Of a stretch of DNA of 64,000 bases, positions 47,674 through 57,230 are shown one piece after another (position 1 is the first letter of the stretch; the number at the start of each line of letters is the position of its first letter). The position numbers and the translations under genes are program-made. The DNA is taken from assembly GCF_029962835.1 (NCBI RefSeq), contig NC_080581.1, positions 22,272,001 through 22,336,000 on the forward strand, given 5' to 3'. The notes under the pieces were generated by a model. That model was given only the letters and a program-made list of their open reading frames with translations, was not told the DNA's origin and did not search any database. The DNA comes from Magnolia sinica (Eukaryota; Streptophyta; Magnoliopsida; Magnoliales; Magnoliaceae).

Positions 47674-48090
47674 CACTACCCAAAATACGAATAAAAGCTA
47701 TCGACTATGAGGGTATTTTACTACGGATATAAATAGTAGCTAAAAGCTGCCTCAATCTGTAACTAAAAGCTACAATCTCACCAGCGTGAGGGGACTTGTG
47801 GGGCCCATCACAATGCACGTGTTTTATCTAAGCCATCTATCCATTCTGAAAGCTCATTTTAGGGCACGAGCACAAAAAGTTAGGCGATAGAAGTCTTAAG
47901 TGGACCACGTGGTAGGAAACAGTGGAGATTAAGTTCCCACCGTTATATATGGTGTGGTCAACTTGGGCGTTCGAGTTGAATTATTTTCTGGATCATTCCC
48001 TAAAAGTATATTTTAAAATGAATGGATGGTGTGGATAAACCACGTACATCACGGTAGGCTCCACGGAGCTTCCAACAGGACCGTTCGTCT
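47674..48090. repeat. CACTA-2 left terminus and shared left-end module
   Basis: Terminal CACTACCC, subterminal GTAGC motifs to about 47780, then a GGGCCCATC...AAGTGGACCACGTGGTAGGAAACA...ATGGTGTGGTCAACTTGGGC block that matches 22216-22440 of CACTA-1 and belongs to the GGGCCCACC repeat class. Confidence 0.75.
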
Positions 48091-48102
48091 CTAGCCAACT
48101 CC

Positions 48103-48327
48103 TTGGTTGTTACGAATTCGGCACCCAAAAAAATAGATCCCGCGCCCGAAAAAGAGCTCCCGCGCCAAGTAAGAAAACCCTTGCTCTTCTTTTCTTTCCT
48201 GCACAAGGAAGCAAGAACGGAAGCCCTAGCCCACCTGCCTCGTGAGATCATCGACCTCACAAACCAGCACCTCAAGCGTGCAATGGATCTCTCCATAAAG
48301 CACAAATTTCTCCCTGAAGATCCACAG
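48103..48327 (+). pseudogene. Exon-like open frame, unrecognised, ends at a splice donor
   Basis: Open frame containing KEARTEALAHLPREIIDLTN and QHLKRAMDLSIKHKFLPEDP, followed by CAG/GTCCTC, a plausible donor. The amphipathic, helical look and the contrast with its low-complexity surroundings suggest a real exon. I do not recognise the family. It lies just behind the CACTA-2 left end, in the position where a captured first exon would be. Confidence 0.4.
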
Positions 48328-49440
48328 GTCCTCTGTCTCTATACATATTTTTCGTTCATCAATTTAATCGATTTTTTTTCTTCAGATGTTGTGTATTACT
48401 ATAGGTTATAAAACGAGTTGCAAATGATTAAATATGTATAGTTTACATCAGTCATTTAAAAAAATAATAATAATAATTTGGTTATGTTATTCTTTGGCAC
48501 CTTTCATGCTTGATAAAATGCCAAACGGCCCAAACATGCTGTATTGTGGAGAACCCTGCTGTATTCCCCTGAGCTGGGTTTTTTATAGTACATGGCGTAA
48601 AAGAAAAGCTCTATTGCTATAACTTTTCTAATAGAAAGTTCACAATGTGCTATATATGTATATCAGATTTCATGTGTACATCTTTATTTATGTATAAATT
48701 GGGATCTTAGCCATTTCGCAGTCTTTAGATCTAATTGCTTTTCTTTGATTTTCTTCACTCGATATCGCATTTGTGTAGAGACGTTCTCATTTCCGGCCAT
48801 GATTTCCTTCAAGATTCTTTTCCATATCATCTCTTTAGTTACTCAGTATCAGTGCCATTTGAAATTGGATCAGTCCTACTACAATGCTGATGATTGTATA
48901 TTTGATGTTTCGTATCTTTCATGCTTGATACATACATTCTCATTTATAGCCATGATTTCTTCAAGATTCTTTTCTTTCTCATCTCTTTAGTTACTCAGCA
49001 TCAGATGCATTTGAAATCAGATAAGTCCTGAATTTTCTTTGAGTTCATTTGTTACTACAATGCTGATGATGGTATATTTAATGTTTCATATCTTTCATGC
49101 GTGATCCGTTGATTCAGTCTGCATTTTTCTTGATCCTGTTTTCATTAGTAGCTTTGGCTGAGATGAAGTTTTTGGATATTGGTCCTCCCTAATAAATGAC
49201 AGATTCGGTTCTCGGAGTGCAAGCATAACTGCTGAAAAAACAAAGGCAACAGAAGCTTTTTTTATGCATTCCTTTTACTCCGGGGATGCTGAACAGAGAA
49301 AGTTAAGGACTGAACCGATACTTTTGAAGGGTGATTCACTCCTCCATGGTAAATCTGAAATCTAAGAAAATTGCTGGCTATAAAACTTGAAGAGTCTTCA
49401 TGAAAAGCTTAAATTTCTCTCATAAGTTAAATCAAAATAT
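48328..49440. other. CACTA-2 interior, unassigned, intron-like
   Basis: T-rich sequence. A phrase around CATGATTTC(C)TTCAAGATTCTTTTC...CATCTCTTTAGTTACTCAG(T/C)ATCAG occurs twice (48798-48855 and 48951-49005), a short duplication of about 150-bp spacing. No gene recognised. Confidence 0.45.
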
Positions 49441-49458
49441 TGAACATAAAGAGGGTAC

Positions 49459-49735
49459 TTTCCGGAGATTCCGTAAATAGATTATGGCATTATCAACAGA
49501 ACATGAAAGCACCCTTTGTCTTTCTGCCTGTACATCTGTATCCTCATCAACTTCAAGAGCAACATTTTTGGAGAATGAATTAAGAAGTGGTTCCAAGTAA
49601 CTCTCAGAAGTTCCATGATGAACTGTTCTAAACCTCCTCCACCATCCCTTAATTGTGATTAAGTTTAATTTTTGAGGAGGTAAGAGTTCAAGAACGATTG
49701 TAAGAACAAAGTAAATGATGCTCTGTTGCACATAA
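49459..49735 (-). pseudogene. ABCA1: Captured fragment of an ABCA1-type ABC transporter
   Basis: Minus-strand translation reads LELLPPQKLNLITIKGWWRR, FRTVHHGTSESYLEPLLNS and DVQAERQRVLSCSVDNAIIY followed by LRNLRKV at a GTACCC donor. The motif pattern (D)V..ER.RVLSG..DNAI.YLRNL.KVYP lies just before the first nucleotide-binding domain of plant full-length ABCA transporters, whose preceding linker has LELLPP...WW.RF....HG.S...LEPLL. The frame is open and cut at an exon border. The ATPase domain is missing. It is opposite in strand to the other captured fragments. Confidence 0.65.
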
Positions 49736-49805
49736 ACAACAAATCAAATGAACACAATGAGCACATTACTTACATGACATCACATACTCTCTTTCTCTCT
49801 CATCT

Positions 49806-49830
49806 ATATATATATATATATATATATATA
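49806..49830. repeat. (TA)n microsatellite
   Basis: A clean AT dinucleotide run between the ABCA1-like and the CRINKLY4-like fragments. Confidence 0.92.
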
Positions 49831-49879
49831 AGCTGATACAATAGACAAGACAGATTGTTATATGGGTGTCCTTTAACAT

Positions 49880-50200
49880 ATGGTGGAAGTGTCTTCGTGC
49901 AGAGAAATTAGTGTTGAGGACCACCATCTATGTGATCTAAGATTCCCAACCAAAGGGAATTACATGGACATCTCTCTGATTGATTGTTGGAGGCACAACA
50001 TGACAACCTCTCATGCATTTGGAGGCAAGATCATGTCCATAACATCTGGCTTTGATTTCAGCTGTGGCCTATTTGCTGAGAACAGGAATGCTTTTTGTTG
50101 GGGGTGATGAAACTATGAGTGGGTTTTTGAGCTTAATTCCTAGACATGCAAGGTTTCAGATGATTTCAGCTAGTGGGTTTTTGTTCCTGGCCCTTATTGT
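49880..50200 (+). pseudogene. Captured fragment of a CRINKLY4-related receptor kinase ectodomain
   Basis: Plus-strand frame: ISVEDHHLCDLRF, LIDCWRHNMTTSHAFGGKI, MSITSGFDFSCGLFAENRN, AFCWG, then after a one-base shift DETMSGFLSLIPRHARFQ and MISASG. The repeated pattern (H)xCGLxxxNRxxxCWGD, with IxSIxxGxxFxCGL, is the seven-repeat (RCC1-like, 'crinkly') extracellular domain of ACR4/CCR-type receptor-like kinases. About two repeats are present. Kinase and membrane parts are missing. One frameshift interrupts it (a run of G). Confidence 0.62.
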
Positions 50201-50324
50201 TTTTAATTTACAGGATGTTTCATCATTTCTTGAATTGCATTTTTTTTTTCTTGGAATGTTTTGAATTTCTTGAAATTTGAAAATATTTGTTTCATCATTT
50301 CTTGTTTTTATTGTCTAAAACTAG

Positions 50325-50412
50325 GAGTGTCTTCCATAACAGCATGTCTAAAAGTTCAATGATGTATATTCCAGATGGAACCGCCAGACTTGCTCCATCT
50401 TCGAATAAGCTA
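50325..50412 (+). pseudogene. LUG: Captured LEUNIG exon 1 of 3
   Basis: Bounded by TAG acceptor and GTATCC donor; in frame from 50338: NSMSKSSMMYIPDGTARLA and PSSNKL. This matches the NSMSKS(L/S)MMYG.DGT.GLASS.NQL segment of the Gln-rich middle of the LEUNIG/LEUNIG-homolog transcriptional corepressors. Confidence 0.78.
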
Positions 50413-50515
50413 GTATCCAGTTTCAAATTTTCTCTTATTTACATAACTTGGAAACATGCCACACGCATTAATTTCTATCTGATCATCTCTTACCTCTTGT
50501 CATTTCTCATGGCAG

Positions 50516-50654
50516 GACATGGAACATTTTGGAGATGTTGGTTCCTTGGATGATAATGTGGAATCGTTCCTGTCACATGATGATGGAGATGCAAGGGACA
50601 TATTTGGTACATTAAAAAGAAGTCCAACAGAGCACAATACAGAGTCTTCAAAGG
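50516..50654 (+). pseudogene. LUG: Captured LEUNIG exon 2 of 3
   Basis: Acceptor GGCAG, donor GGTAAT. Open: [46 protein letters not shown](G). It is nearly identical to the acidic segment that leads into the WD40 repeats of LEUNIG. 139 nt with phase 0 at the start and phase 1 at the end, which matches the phase of the following exon. Confidence 0.9.
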
Positions 50655-51216
50655 GTAATTGATTTTCTTTTATGTCATTTTTGGACAGACACTACAATTA
50701 TCTGAAGCCATTGTAAATTGGGGTGCAGCTTGGCCAGGTGGGGTCGTGTTTAGGGTCAATCTGAGCGAACCTGACCTCAAGAGGACCCAACCTGCAACCT
50801 GACCCAGCCCTAATTCCAACCCTATGTGCCCAACCCAAACCGAATCCGACCCAACCCAATGTTAAGCCTACCAAATACATGTGATAATTCCCAACCCGAT
50901 CTAACCCCATCTGAATTTGCTTGACTTGAACCCAACCTGAATTTAGATCGTGTTGGTGTTTTCCAACCTGAATCCAATCTACCTTTGACAACCCAACCCA
51001 AGTCGACCAGAACTCGGGTTGGGTCAGTTTGGTTCGGTTGACCCGAACCCAAGTTGCAGACCTAACTGTAACATGGATTCATACAATGTTTCTTAGGGTT
51101 TCAATTCTCCCCATTTTGTTGTGGGATGACCCCTCATCATCGCTGCCTTTTTGGCTTTAATAAATAAATTTTTGCCAAAAGGAAAACTAAATCCATGTTC
51201 TTATTCTTTATTTCAG
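50655..51216. other. LEUNIG intron with inserted hAT-like MITE
   Basis: The intron starts GTAATT and ends TTATTTCAG. A 355-bp element (50716-51070) sits inside it. Confidence 0.75.
50716..51070. mobile_element. hAT-like MITE rich in AACCCAACCC words
   Basis: Ends are GGGGTGCAGCTTGG and, inverted at the right, GGTCTGCAACTTGG, giving imperfect inverted repeats. The inside is AACCC/GACCC-rich (AACCCAACC, GACCCGAACC), as in the element at 62161-63105. The duplication at the borders is not clear by eye. Confidence 0.6.
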
Positions 51217-51326
51217 GTTTTTCCTTCAGCGAACTTGGATGTATTCGTACAAGCAATAACAAAGTTGTCTGCTTCCATTTCTCTTCAGATGGAAAATTGC
51301 TGGCTAGTGCTGGGCATGAGAAGAAG
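51217..51326 (+). pseudogene. LUG: Captured LEUNIG exon 3 of 3 (first WD40 repeat)
   Basis: Acceptor TTTCAG, donor GTAATG. Open: (G)[20 protein letters not shown] and [16 protein letters not shown]. This is the first WD40 blade of LEUNIG (known form: CIRTSNSKVVCCHFSSDGK). 110 nt whose phase fits exon 2. The remaining WD40 repeats are missing. The three exons are in order with introns, without stops. Confidence 0.92.
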
Positions 51327-52555
51327 GTAATGCAGGGTAGCTATTTAATATCAACATTCTGTTGTTGGAATTGTGGACAAGAAAAACTCCATTGTTTGAC
51401 TTACTGGCTTGTTAGAGATGCACTTGGAGCACTCAGGCGCACCGTGATATGGCTACTAGGAAAAACCTTATCATTTTTCCTGTTATCTTGTGTCACTATT
51501 ATGCTCTTTATATCTTTAAAAAAAAAAAAAAAAGCTCTTTAACTGATTTAATGCATGCCTTTATTTTAGTACATTTTCCCAATTTATGCTACTATGAACT
51601 GATACAATTTACAGGTTTATGAGGATCACCATTTGATACTACTTGTACACCTTTTCTGCATGTATGATGCTGATATATGTATCCACGTCTGATCTATGAA
51701 CATGTTATAAGGTCTTCTAAATGGTCTACCTTTCCAGGACCATTGATCTGGTGAGCTGCTGTGTGGATGGGCTATAAGTGGTCTACTCCACTCCAAAAAC
51801 CATGCTTTCCATCAGAAGCAAGGGGTCCAGCTGCCTTGTTGGGCCTTAGTTAATGCTATAACCCATTTAGTATCTAGGCTAGCAATCAGTGTTGTGGAAG
51901 TGTTCTTTCATTGTAAATATGATTAAGGTTAAGTTACTAGTCTTTTGGGTTCATTTCAGCTTAGCCTGACATAGGCCAACTCCATAGCAGATACTTTTAG
52001 GAAGGCCTCTCTAAACCAGCCATTTGCATTGGAAATCCAAAACCTCTTAAGACGTTGTCTTAATGTAACCTTATAGCCTATTTTGGAATGGAAATGCCAG
52101 GAGGAAGTTCTAACCATAGTGACTTTTTGTTTAGGATCCAATGTCTGTCCAAGACCATTTAGCAAGTGGGTTTCTTGAAATATAAATTGATGAAATGTCA
52201 TACCCATGAAAATGACATTTTTTTTTTTTTTTTGGTTTTTTTTTGTAAATTTCTTGAAAATGTCATTTCCATTTCTCTCATTTCCTGAAAAATGCCCCCT
52301 TTTAGTTTCCTTGGCTAGACTGGCAACAAATTTTCCATGAATATAGATTTGTAAATGAAGAAATTTTTTTCAAGAAAATCTTGCTGAAAGACAATCATGG
52401 GAAACAGATTTTCATTTCTTACTGTTTTCTAGATATGGAGTTTCCCAAAAAACTCCATTTTCTTCAAAAAATAAAAAATAAAAAATAAAAAAATTCCACA
52501 AATCCAAACAGTCCTTAAAGTAGGCTTGAAGAGATTGCTTTATTCATTGATAGCC
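51327..52555. other. CACTA-2 interior, unassigned
   Basis: Contains poly-A/T runs at 51519-51536 and 52218-52245 and no recognisable domain. The minus-strand frame at 51956-52207 is unassigned (it reads like a degraded retroelement or host fragment, not identifiable). Confidence 0.4.
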
Positions 52556-52710
52556 AGTCAAATCAGATTAAAGAGTTTGAAGCAGAGAGAGAGAGAAGCT
52601 GATATGATTGCAAGAAGATAAGAAGACTGAGCTGAAGTGGAGGTATTTGGAAGAAGAAGTGGAACTAGAGAAGGAATTTGATGCTAAGCTGACCCAACTG
52701 ATGGACAAGT
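52556..52710 (+). pseudogene. Possible captured coiled-coil exon, unrecognised
   Basis: One frame reads KKTELKWRYLEEEVELEKEF followed by DAKLTQLMDK and a stop, a strongly charged helical sequence unlike the surrounding introns. I do not know the family. It is not certain that it is an exon. Confidence 0.3.
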
Positions 52711-53880
52711 GACTATTGTAAATAGGTGCAATCTTTGTCTTTTTTCTATCAAAATTTGATTGTTGTTTCAGCTTTTTCTTAACCGTCTGTTTGCAAACCA
52801 TCAGTTAAGAAAACAGTTGGTTAGGAAAAAGATGCAAGAACAGTCCATGGTTTGGTGAGTAAGGCTTTTGATCTAAGCCAGCTACAGATGTGGTAGCTGC
52901 AAACAGATCGTTAAGAAAATGCTGCAACAATATTAAATCTCCCATTTATTAAAGAAAGATCGAGTAATCTTTCTTTCTTTTTTTTTTTTTTTTTTTTTTT
53001 AATGTAAGTTTTGTCTAGAAATTGATCGATTTCACTTTCAGCACAATATTGAACTTGATGTGTAATTATGAATCCTGATGTATGTCAAAGCAACATGACT
53101 TGTGGGCCTTGGTTCTTGGATGCTCTCTAGGTTAAATGAGTTCAAGTCATGAGACAAATTCATTCATGTGCAATGCTTGTTTTCTTTGTTCCAGCTAGTA
53201 TATATTGGGAGGAGAAGAATCTCATAGACTTGTATATCATCCTTCTCAGATTTTCAAGGTAAAGAAAGTATCATTATAGGAGTTCTGCTTGCCTTTCCCT
53301 TGTTTTTAATGTCACTTTCTCATTGTTATGGAGTATTGCTTTTTGAATATTCTTCTTTTTGTAAATTTCGTAAGAATCATATATTTTACAGCTCAAATGA
53401 ATGGAGCCTTGCTGCTACCTCGAGGTTGTGGGTTCAATTTGAGACTATTATCACATGTTTCATTTGTGATTTTAAAGATTGTGAGAGAGTTTGAATTTCC
53501 TTAAAAATTCAGTTCTTTACTATCTGTTTAGCTGGGTTTAATAGTTCCATATTTGCATTTGGACAGGTATTCAATCTTCCCAATTTACTATCCGCAATCC
53601 CATTCATTCAATTGCTCTCTAAATGTCAGCGATTTCCTTTCATCTAATTGCTGACCAATCAGTGATTACGCTGTCCGGAACAGATTGCTGAGCTTCGTAA
53701 TATATTCATTCCTCTACAGTTCATCTGTAACTTATTATTTCACTGAAATCATTGTTCTTCAGAGGACATCAATTCTGTGATTCCGTCCTTTAAAATCGCT
53801 GCCTACAGCTGTTCATGTTTTTTTGCTCATGCTTCAGGATCATTGCTACCAGATCAAACATAAGACCCGCATCTTTCCAA
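52711..53880. other. CACTA-2 interior, unassigned
   Basis: T-rich, with a poly-T run at 52976-53000. The AACCGTCTGTTTGC(A)AACCATCAGTTAAGAAAACAG... passage (52779-52835) is weakly self-complementary. No gene recognised. Confidence 0.4.
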
Positions 53881-54350
53881 GAATGTGACATGCAACAGAT
53901 GGTGTCGTAGCCAAGAGAGTGGATTTGTCCTTATTCCAGATGCAGAAGTCCCCTTATTCCTTGAGCTAGCAGCTGCTCTGTCTGGAAGTCACTTGGAATT
54001 GCCATGCTATGAATTTAAAGGAATGGTTCTCTAATGTAAACTTTCCAACCCACAAATAGTTTGAATAGAAGGAACATGCAGAAAATGTCTTAAAGCTAAG
54101 GCACCAGTTGTCACTGGGTGAGTAGCATCACAAACATTGGTAATCAAAGGCCAAGTGCAATTAACAGCCATGGTACAATTAAATCCATGTTAGGGAATGG
54201 GGTGAGACAAAATACCTACATCTCCAGTCAATGCGATGTGTGGCTTGTGTTTGGCTACCAATTTGGATCTGCCAGGGGATCAAGTGTCATGGTCTTGTGG
54301 AAGGCACTCAACCAGAGAATTTAAGGGTCATGGTTGTAATGCTTTCCATT
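53881..54350 (+). pseudogene. Possible captured exons, unrecognised
   Basis: One frame at 53900-54010 reads SQESGFVLIPDAEVPLFLEL and AAALSGSHLELPCYEFKG, and another at 54118-54324 reads SSITNIGNQRPSAINSHG and TIKSMLGNGVRQNTYIS. Both have protein-like composition without domains I can name. Confidence 0.3.
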
Positions 54351-54619
54351 TTTAAGCACAAACCTGAGGTACGAAACCATATGCTTTTTTCCCTTTTTAT
54401 GTTACACAAATGAGCAATTATACAAATTCTAATAAGTTAAAACATGAATAGTGTCCCAATGAGTAATTGAATTCCTGAGTAGTACTCTTGATATGAATAC
54501 TAAGATAATTGCAATTGGGTCATGTAAACTAATTGTTTCAGTTCAATGTAATAGGCATTGAATCACAACCTTTGATGGGTTTCTAGAGCACACAACTAAC
54601 CACAAAGTATTTTTCACAG

Positions 54620-54742
54620 GAGGAGAATAAAGAAACCATCGAATCACAAGATCAGGTTTTCATAAGAGACCTTATTACACTTCACGACAGGTACATGGGC
54701 TACATAAAAAACAATTTTATGAACCATGCTCTCTTCCACAAA
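54620..54742 (+). pseudogene. CUL1: Captured CULLIN1 exon
   Basis: Acceptor TTTTTCACAG, donor-like GTCAAA. Open for 41 codons: EENKETIESQDQVFIRDLIT, LHDRYMGYIKNNFMNHALFH K. It matches the ...[29 protein letters not shown] part of plant CULLIN1, the SCF ubiquitin-ligase scaffold. No stop inside. Confidence 0.78.
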
Positions 54743-54766
54743 GTCAAATTTTGGGCTTTCAGAGTT

Positions 54767-54789
54767 CTCTCTCTCTCTCTCTCTCTCTA
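54767..54789. repeat. (CT)n microsatellite in a captured intron
   Basis: A clean CT run between two CULLIN1-like exons. Confidence 0.9.
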
Positions 54790-54836
54790 TACTTTTTCTT
54801 TTTCTGTTTACTTACATATTATGGGTCATTTTGAAG

Positions 54837-54900
54837 GCACTCAAAGAATCTTTTGAAGTCTTCTACAATGAGGATGATGCAGGCAACCCAGCTCCGAAGG
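54837..54900 (+). pseudogene. CUL1: Captured CULLIN1 exon, diverged at its end
   Basis: Starts after TTGAAG: ALKESFEVFYNEDDAGNPAP, equivalent to ALKEAFEVFCNKG(V)AG of CULLIN1, directly continuing the exon at 54620-54742. Beyond AG the sequence no longer follows the family. Confidence 0.68.
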
Positions 54901-55100
54901 CAATTTGGTGGCTAAACTCTAGTTTTGAGTGGATTGGGGCTCATTCCACTAGTTCATTTCATTGAAAATGATTTGAGATATTGCAATTCATTTTATTTAA
55001 GCATCCAAACAAACCATAACGATGGGATTATAAGTTGTCAAATTTGCTTGTCTATAAATAATTCCTATCAAACTAGATAATCATGATGGTTTCATTGCAG

Positions 55101-55221
55101 GAAAAAGCTTGCTTGTAGGCTGTTGTTTGACAGGAGCACGAATGTTGACCATGAACGAAGCCTTTTAACTAAGCTGAAGCAACAATGGGGTGGCCAACTT
55201 AATTTGTAGATGGAAGGAATG
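55101..55221 (+). pseudogene. CUL1: Captured CULLIN1 exon
   Basis: Acceptor [45 protein letters not shown], an in-frame stop, MEGM. This is the [40 protein letters not shown] segment of CULLIN1, with one stop where the family has SK. It is the best match of the four cullin exons. Confidence 0.85.
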
Positions 55222-55335
55222 GTCTGTCATATACTAACTACTTGCCCAAGCTAGTTGCATGCGTGCGGGTGTTTTCTTCTTCTTTCTCAAAGGGATTTCT
55301 TGGTGTTGTTCTTTCATGTTTTTCTCGCAATGCAG

Positions 55336-55386
55336 GTTACTAATTTTCCATTAGCAAGGGAGAATCAACAGAATGTTTTGAAGCTC
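55336..55386 (+). pseudogene. CUL1: Captured CULLIN1 exon, partial
   Basis: Acceptor AATGCAG; VTNFPLARENQQN, corresponding to VTDLTLARENQ that follows MEGM in CULLIN1. After that the frame stays open but stops resembling cullin. Confidence 0.6.
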
Positions 55387-56160
55387 CATGCCCATTTCCA
55401 TCTTTATATTGCTAACAGAATTTTATTCAAGATGATGGTTTTCACATCTTCCTTCTCTTTTTCAGACTATTCAACATCTATGTTCGTAGCTTGCTTAGCT
55501 CCAAGATACATATATGTTGCAAGGTACCCATATGGTAACCATTCCTTTTTGTTGCGTCGAAGAAATGAAAAGTTAATCTTGGAATTGTTTCAAAATACTT
55601 GATCCTTTGATGTTGTAGGTGATTATGGCTGTTCATTCCAGTTTCACATCAATAAAATTCAGGTCGAATTATCCACCTTTCCTAGAAAAAAAAAAAGAAA
55701 AAAGAAGACCATCAGCCATCTATTTATTTCCAAAAAAAAAAGGTGATTATGGTTTGAAGGTTGTGTCAGGAATATTATATTGGATTGATGCTGAGGGTCT
55801 TATAAGAATTTTTCTGTTCTTAATATTGTTGTGCAGATCTTGAACCAGCAGAAATATTATATATGGAAAACAGTGAGAGAGGATATGATGTTTCTTCTGT
55901 GGCATAACTTCAAGGTTTGATCGGTTTGTTGGACCACTATCTCTGAAATATTAACCCAATGTTCACTTTCCATTGCAGCTGACATGAACGAAGTTATTAG
56001 GTTAAAAGTTGTTTTATGTGGTGGGAGATAGATAAAGCTATTGTGGGCCCTTAAATTAATACTTTTGTGATGCCGCTGTCATTGCCAGGATTCTAGGCGC
56101 TGCCCTTGTTGTTCCGATCTTGCAAGTGAATGTGATTTGGGGAGATGAAAGGTAAGACAC
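55387..56160. other. CACTA-2 interior, unassigned, one exon-like block at its end
   Basis: An exon-like piece ILGAALVVPILQVNVIWGDE (about 56090-56150) ends at a GTAAGA donor. It is not recognised. A-rich runs at 55686-55699 and 55732-55741. No further gene. Confidence 0.35.
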
Positions 56161-56439
56161 GAACAACAGTGGAATTTCTTTTCGAGTTTTCAACTCTTAT
56201 GTTTTTTCCTTTCTTGGGAAATTTCTGCATTTGAATTGATATATTGAATTGGATTGAAAAAGTAAATAATATTGGAGTGATAATAGGTTTCAAAATTTTC
56301 AAAAGGAAGGAATTTCCCTGCAATTTACAAATTTTCTGCATTTCAATTCTTCAAAGGAGAAGTTATCGGTATAGTTGTCAGATGTGCAGGTGGACTACTG
56401 ATACTCGCATCCATTTTCTATCCATGGATAATGATGCTC

Positions 56440-57230
56440 ACCATTGAAACCTTCCTAGGGCCACCATGATGTTTATTTACCATCCAACCTGTTCATAATG
56501 TCAAAAAGACATGGATGAATGGACAAAACAATTATCAGCTTGATTTAAAACTTTTGTGACCCCTAAGAAGTCCTTAATGGTAGACATTCAATCCCCATTG
56601 CTTTGTGTTGTGGTTTACTTGAGCTTTGGATTTGCCTTATGTTTGGGCTAATGCCCTAAAACGATCTTCCCAAATGGATGGATGGTGTGGATATAACACA
56701 TAAATCATGGTGGGCCCCAGAGAACTGTGACAGCAACACAACATTGCGGTTGGTGGCGTGTGGCACACAGACGTGAATTTTCTAGAAAGCCTTTAATAGG
56801 AATTTCATGTGTTCGAAAGTTAGGTGGGGCCTACCATGATGTTTGTATTAAATCCATCGTATCCATCCAGTTTGCGAGCTCATTTTAGAACATACGATAA
56901 AAAATGATCTAGATCCAAGATTTAAGTGGGTCACTTGAGGGGAAACAGTGGGGATTGAACAACCACATTGAAACATTCTCATGACCACAAAAATTTTGTA
57001 TTGGGCCAAGTACTTTGTGCTTTCAGTTCATCCCAGTGGGAATGACCTTATAAACGGTTTGTATGTCACATAAACACCAAGGCGGAGCTTAGGAAGGTTT
57101 TAATTGTAGGCATTTCTTTCCCTAGTTTCCCTCTCATGTGGCTCTCTTGAGTCTTGGATCTGGCTAATTTTTGTTCTCATGTCCTAAAATGAGCTCACAA
57201 AATAGTTGACCGGGTGAATTTCTTGTGAGA
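56440..57230. repeat. Two GGGCCCACC-type interspersed repeats
   Basis: A left-truncated copy at about 56440-56740 (from GGGCCACCATGATGTTTATT to AATCATGGTGGGCCCC) and a fuller copy at about 56770-57230 (GTTAGGTGGGGCCTACCATGATG ... TCTTGTGAGACCTGT). Their arms are inverted, giving a palindromic MITE-like structure. Shared phrases: CATCCAACCTGTTCAT, CATGGATGAA, TTGAGCTTTGGAT, GGATGGATGGTGTGGAT. Confidence 0.65.

Larger units (their letters stand above)
47674..56160 (+). mobile_element. CACTA-2: second gene-capturing CACTA, right end not seen
   Basis: It starts CACTACCCAAAATACGAATA after TTA (47671-47673), with subterminal ACTACGGATATAAATAGTAGC, CTGTAACTAAAAGC motifs as in CACTA-1, and the same left-end module. 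The following 8 kb hold fragments of at least four unrelated host genes with splice borders. I do not find a right terminus; the end given is the last exon-like block. It inserted in the SIRE-like LTR, which is cut off at this point. No transposase recognised. Confidence 0.68.

Noticed and set aside
47674-56160. Intact LEUNIG, CULLIN1 or ABCA1 host genes
   Set aside because: Only a few exons of each are present, from unrelated genes side by side and in mixed orientation; they cannot be complete genes.
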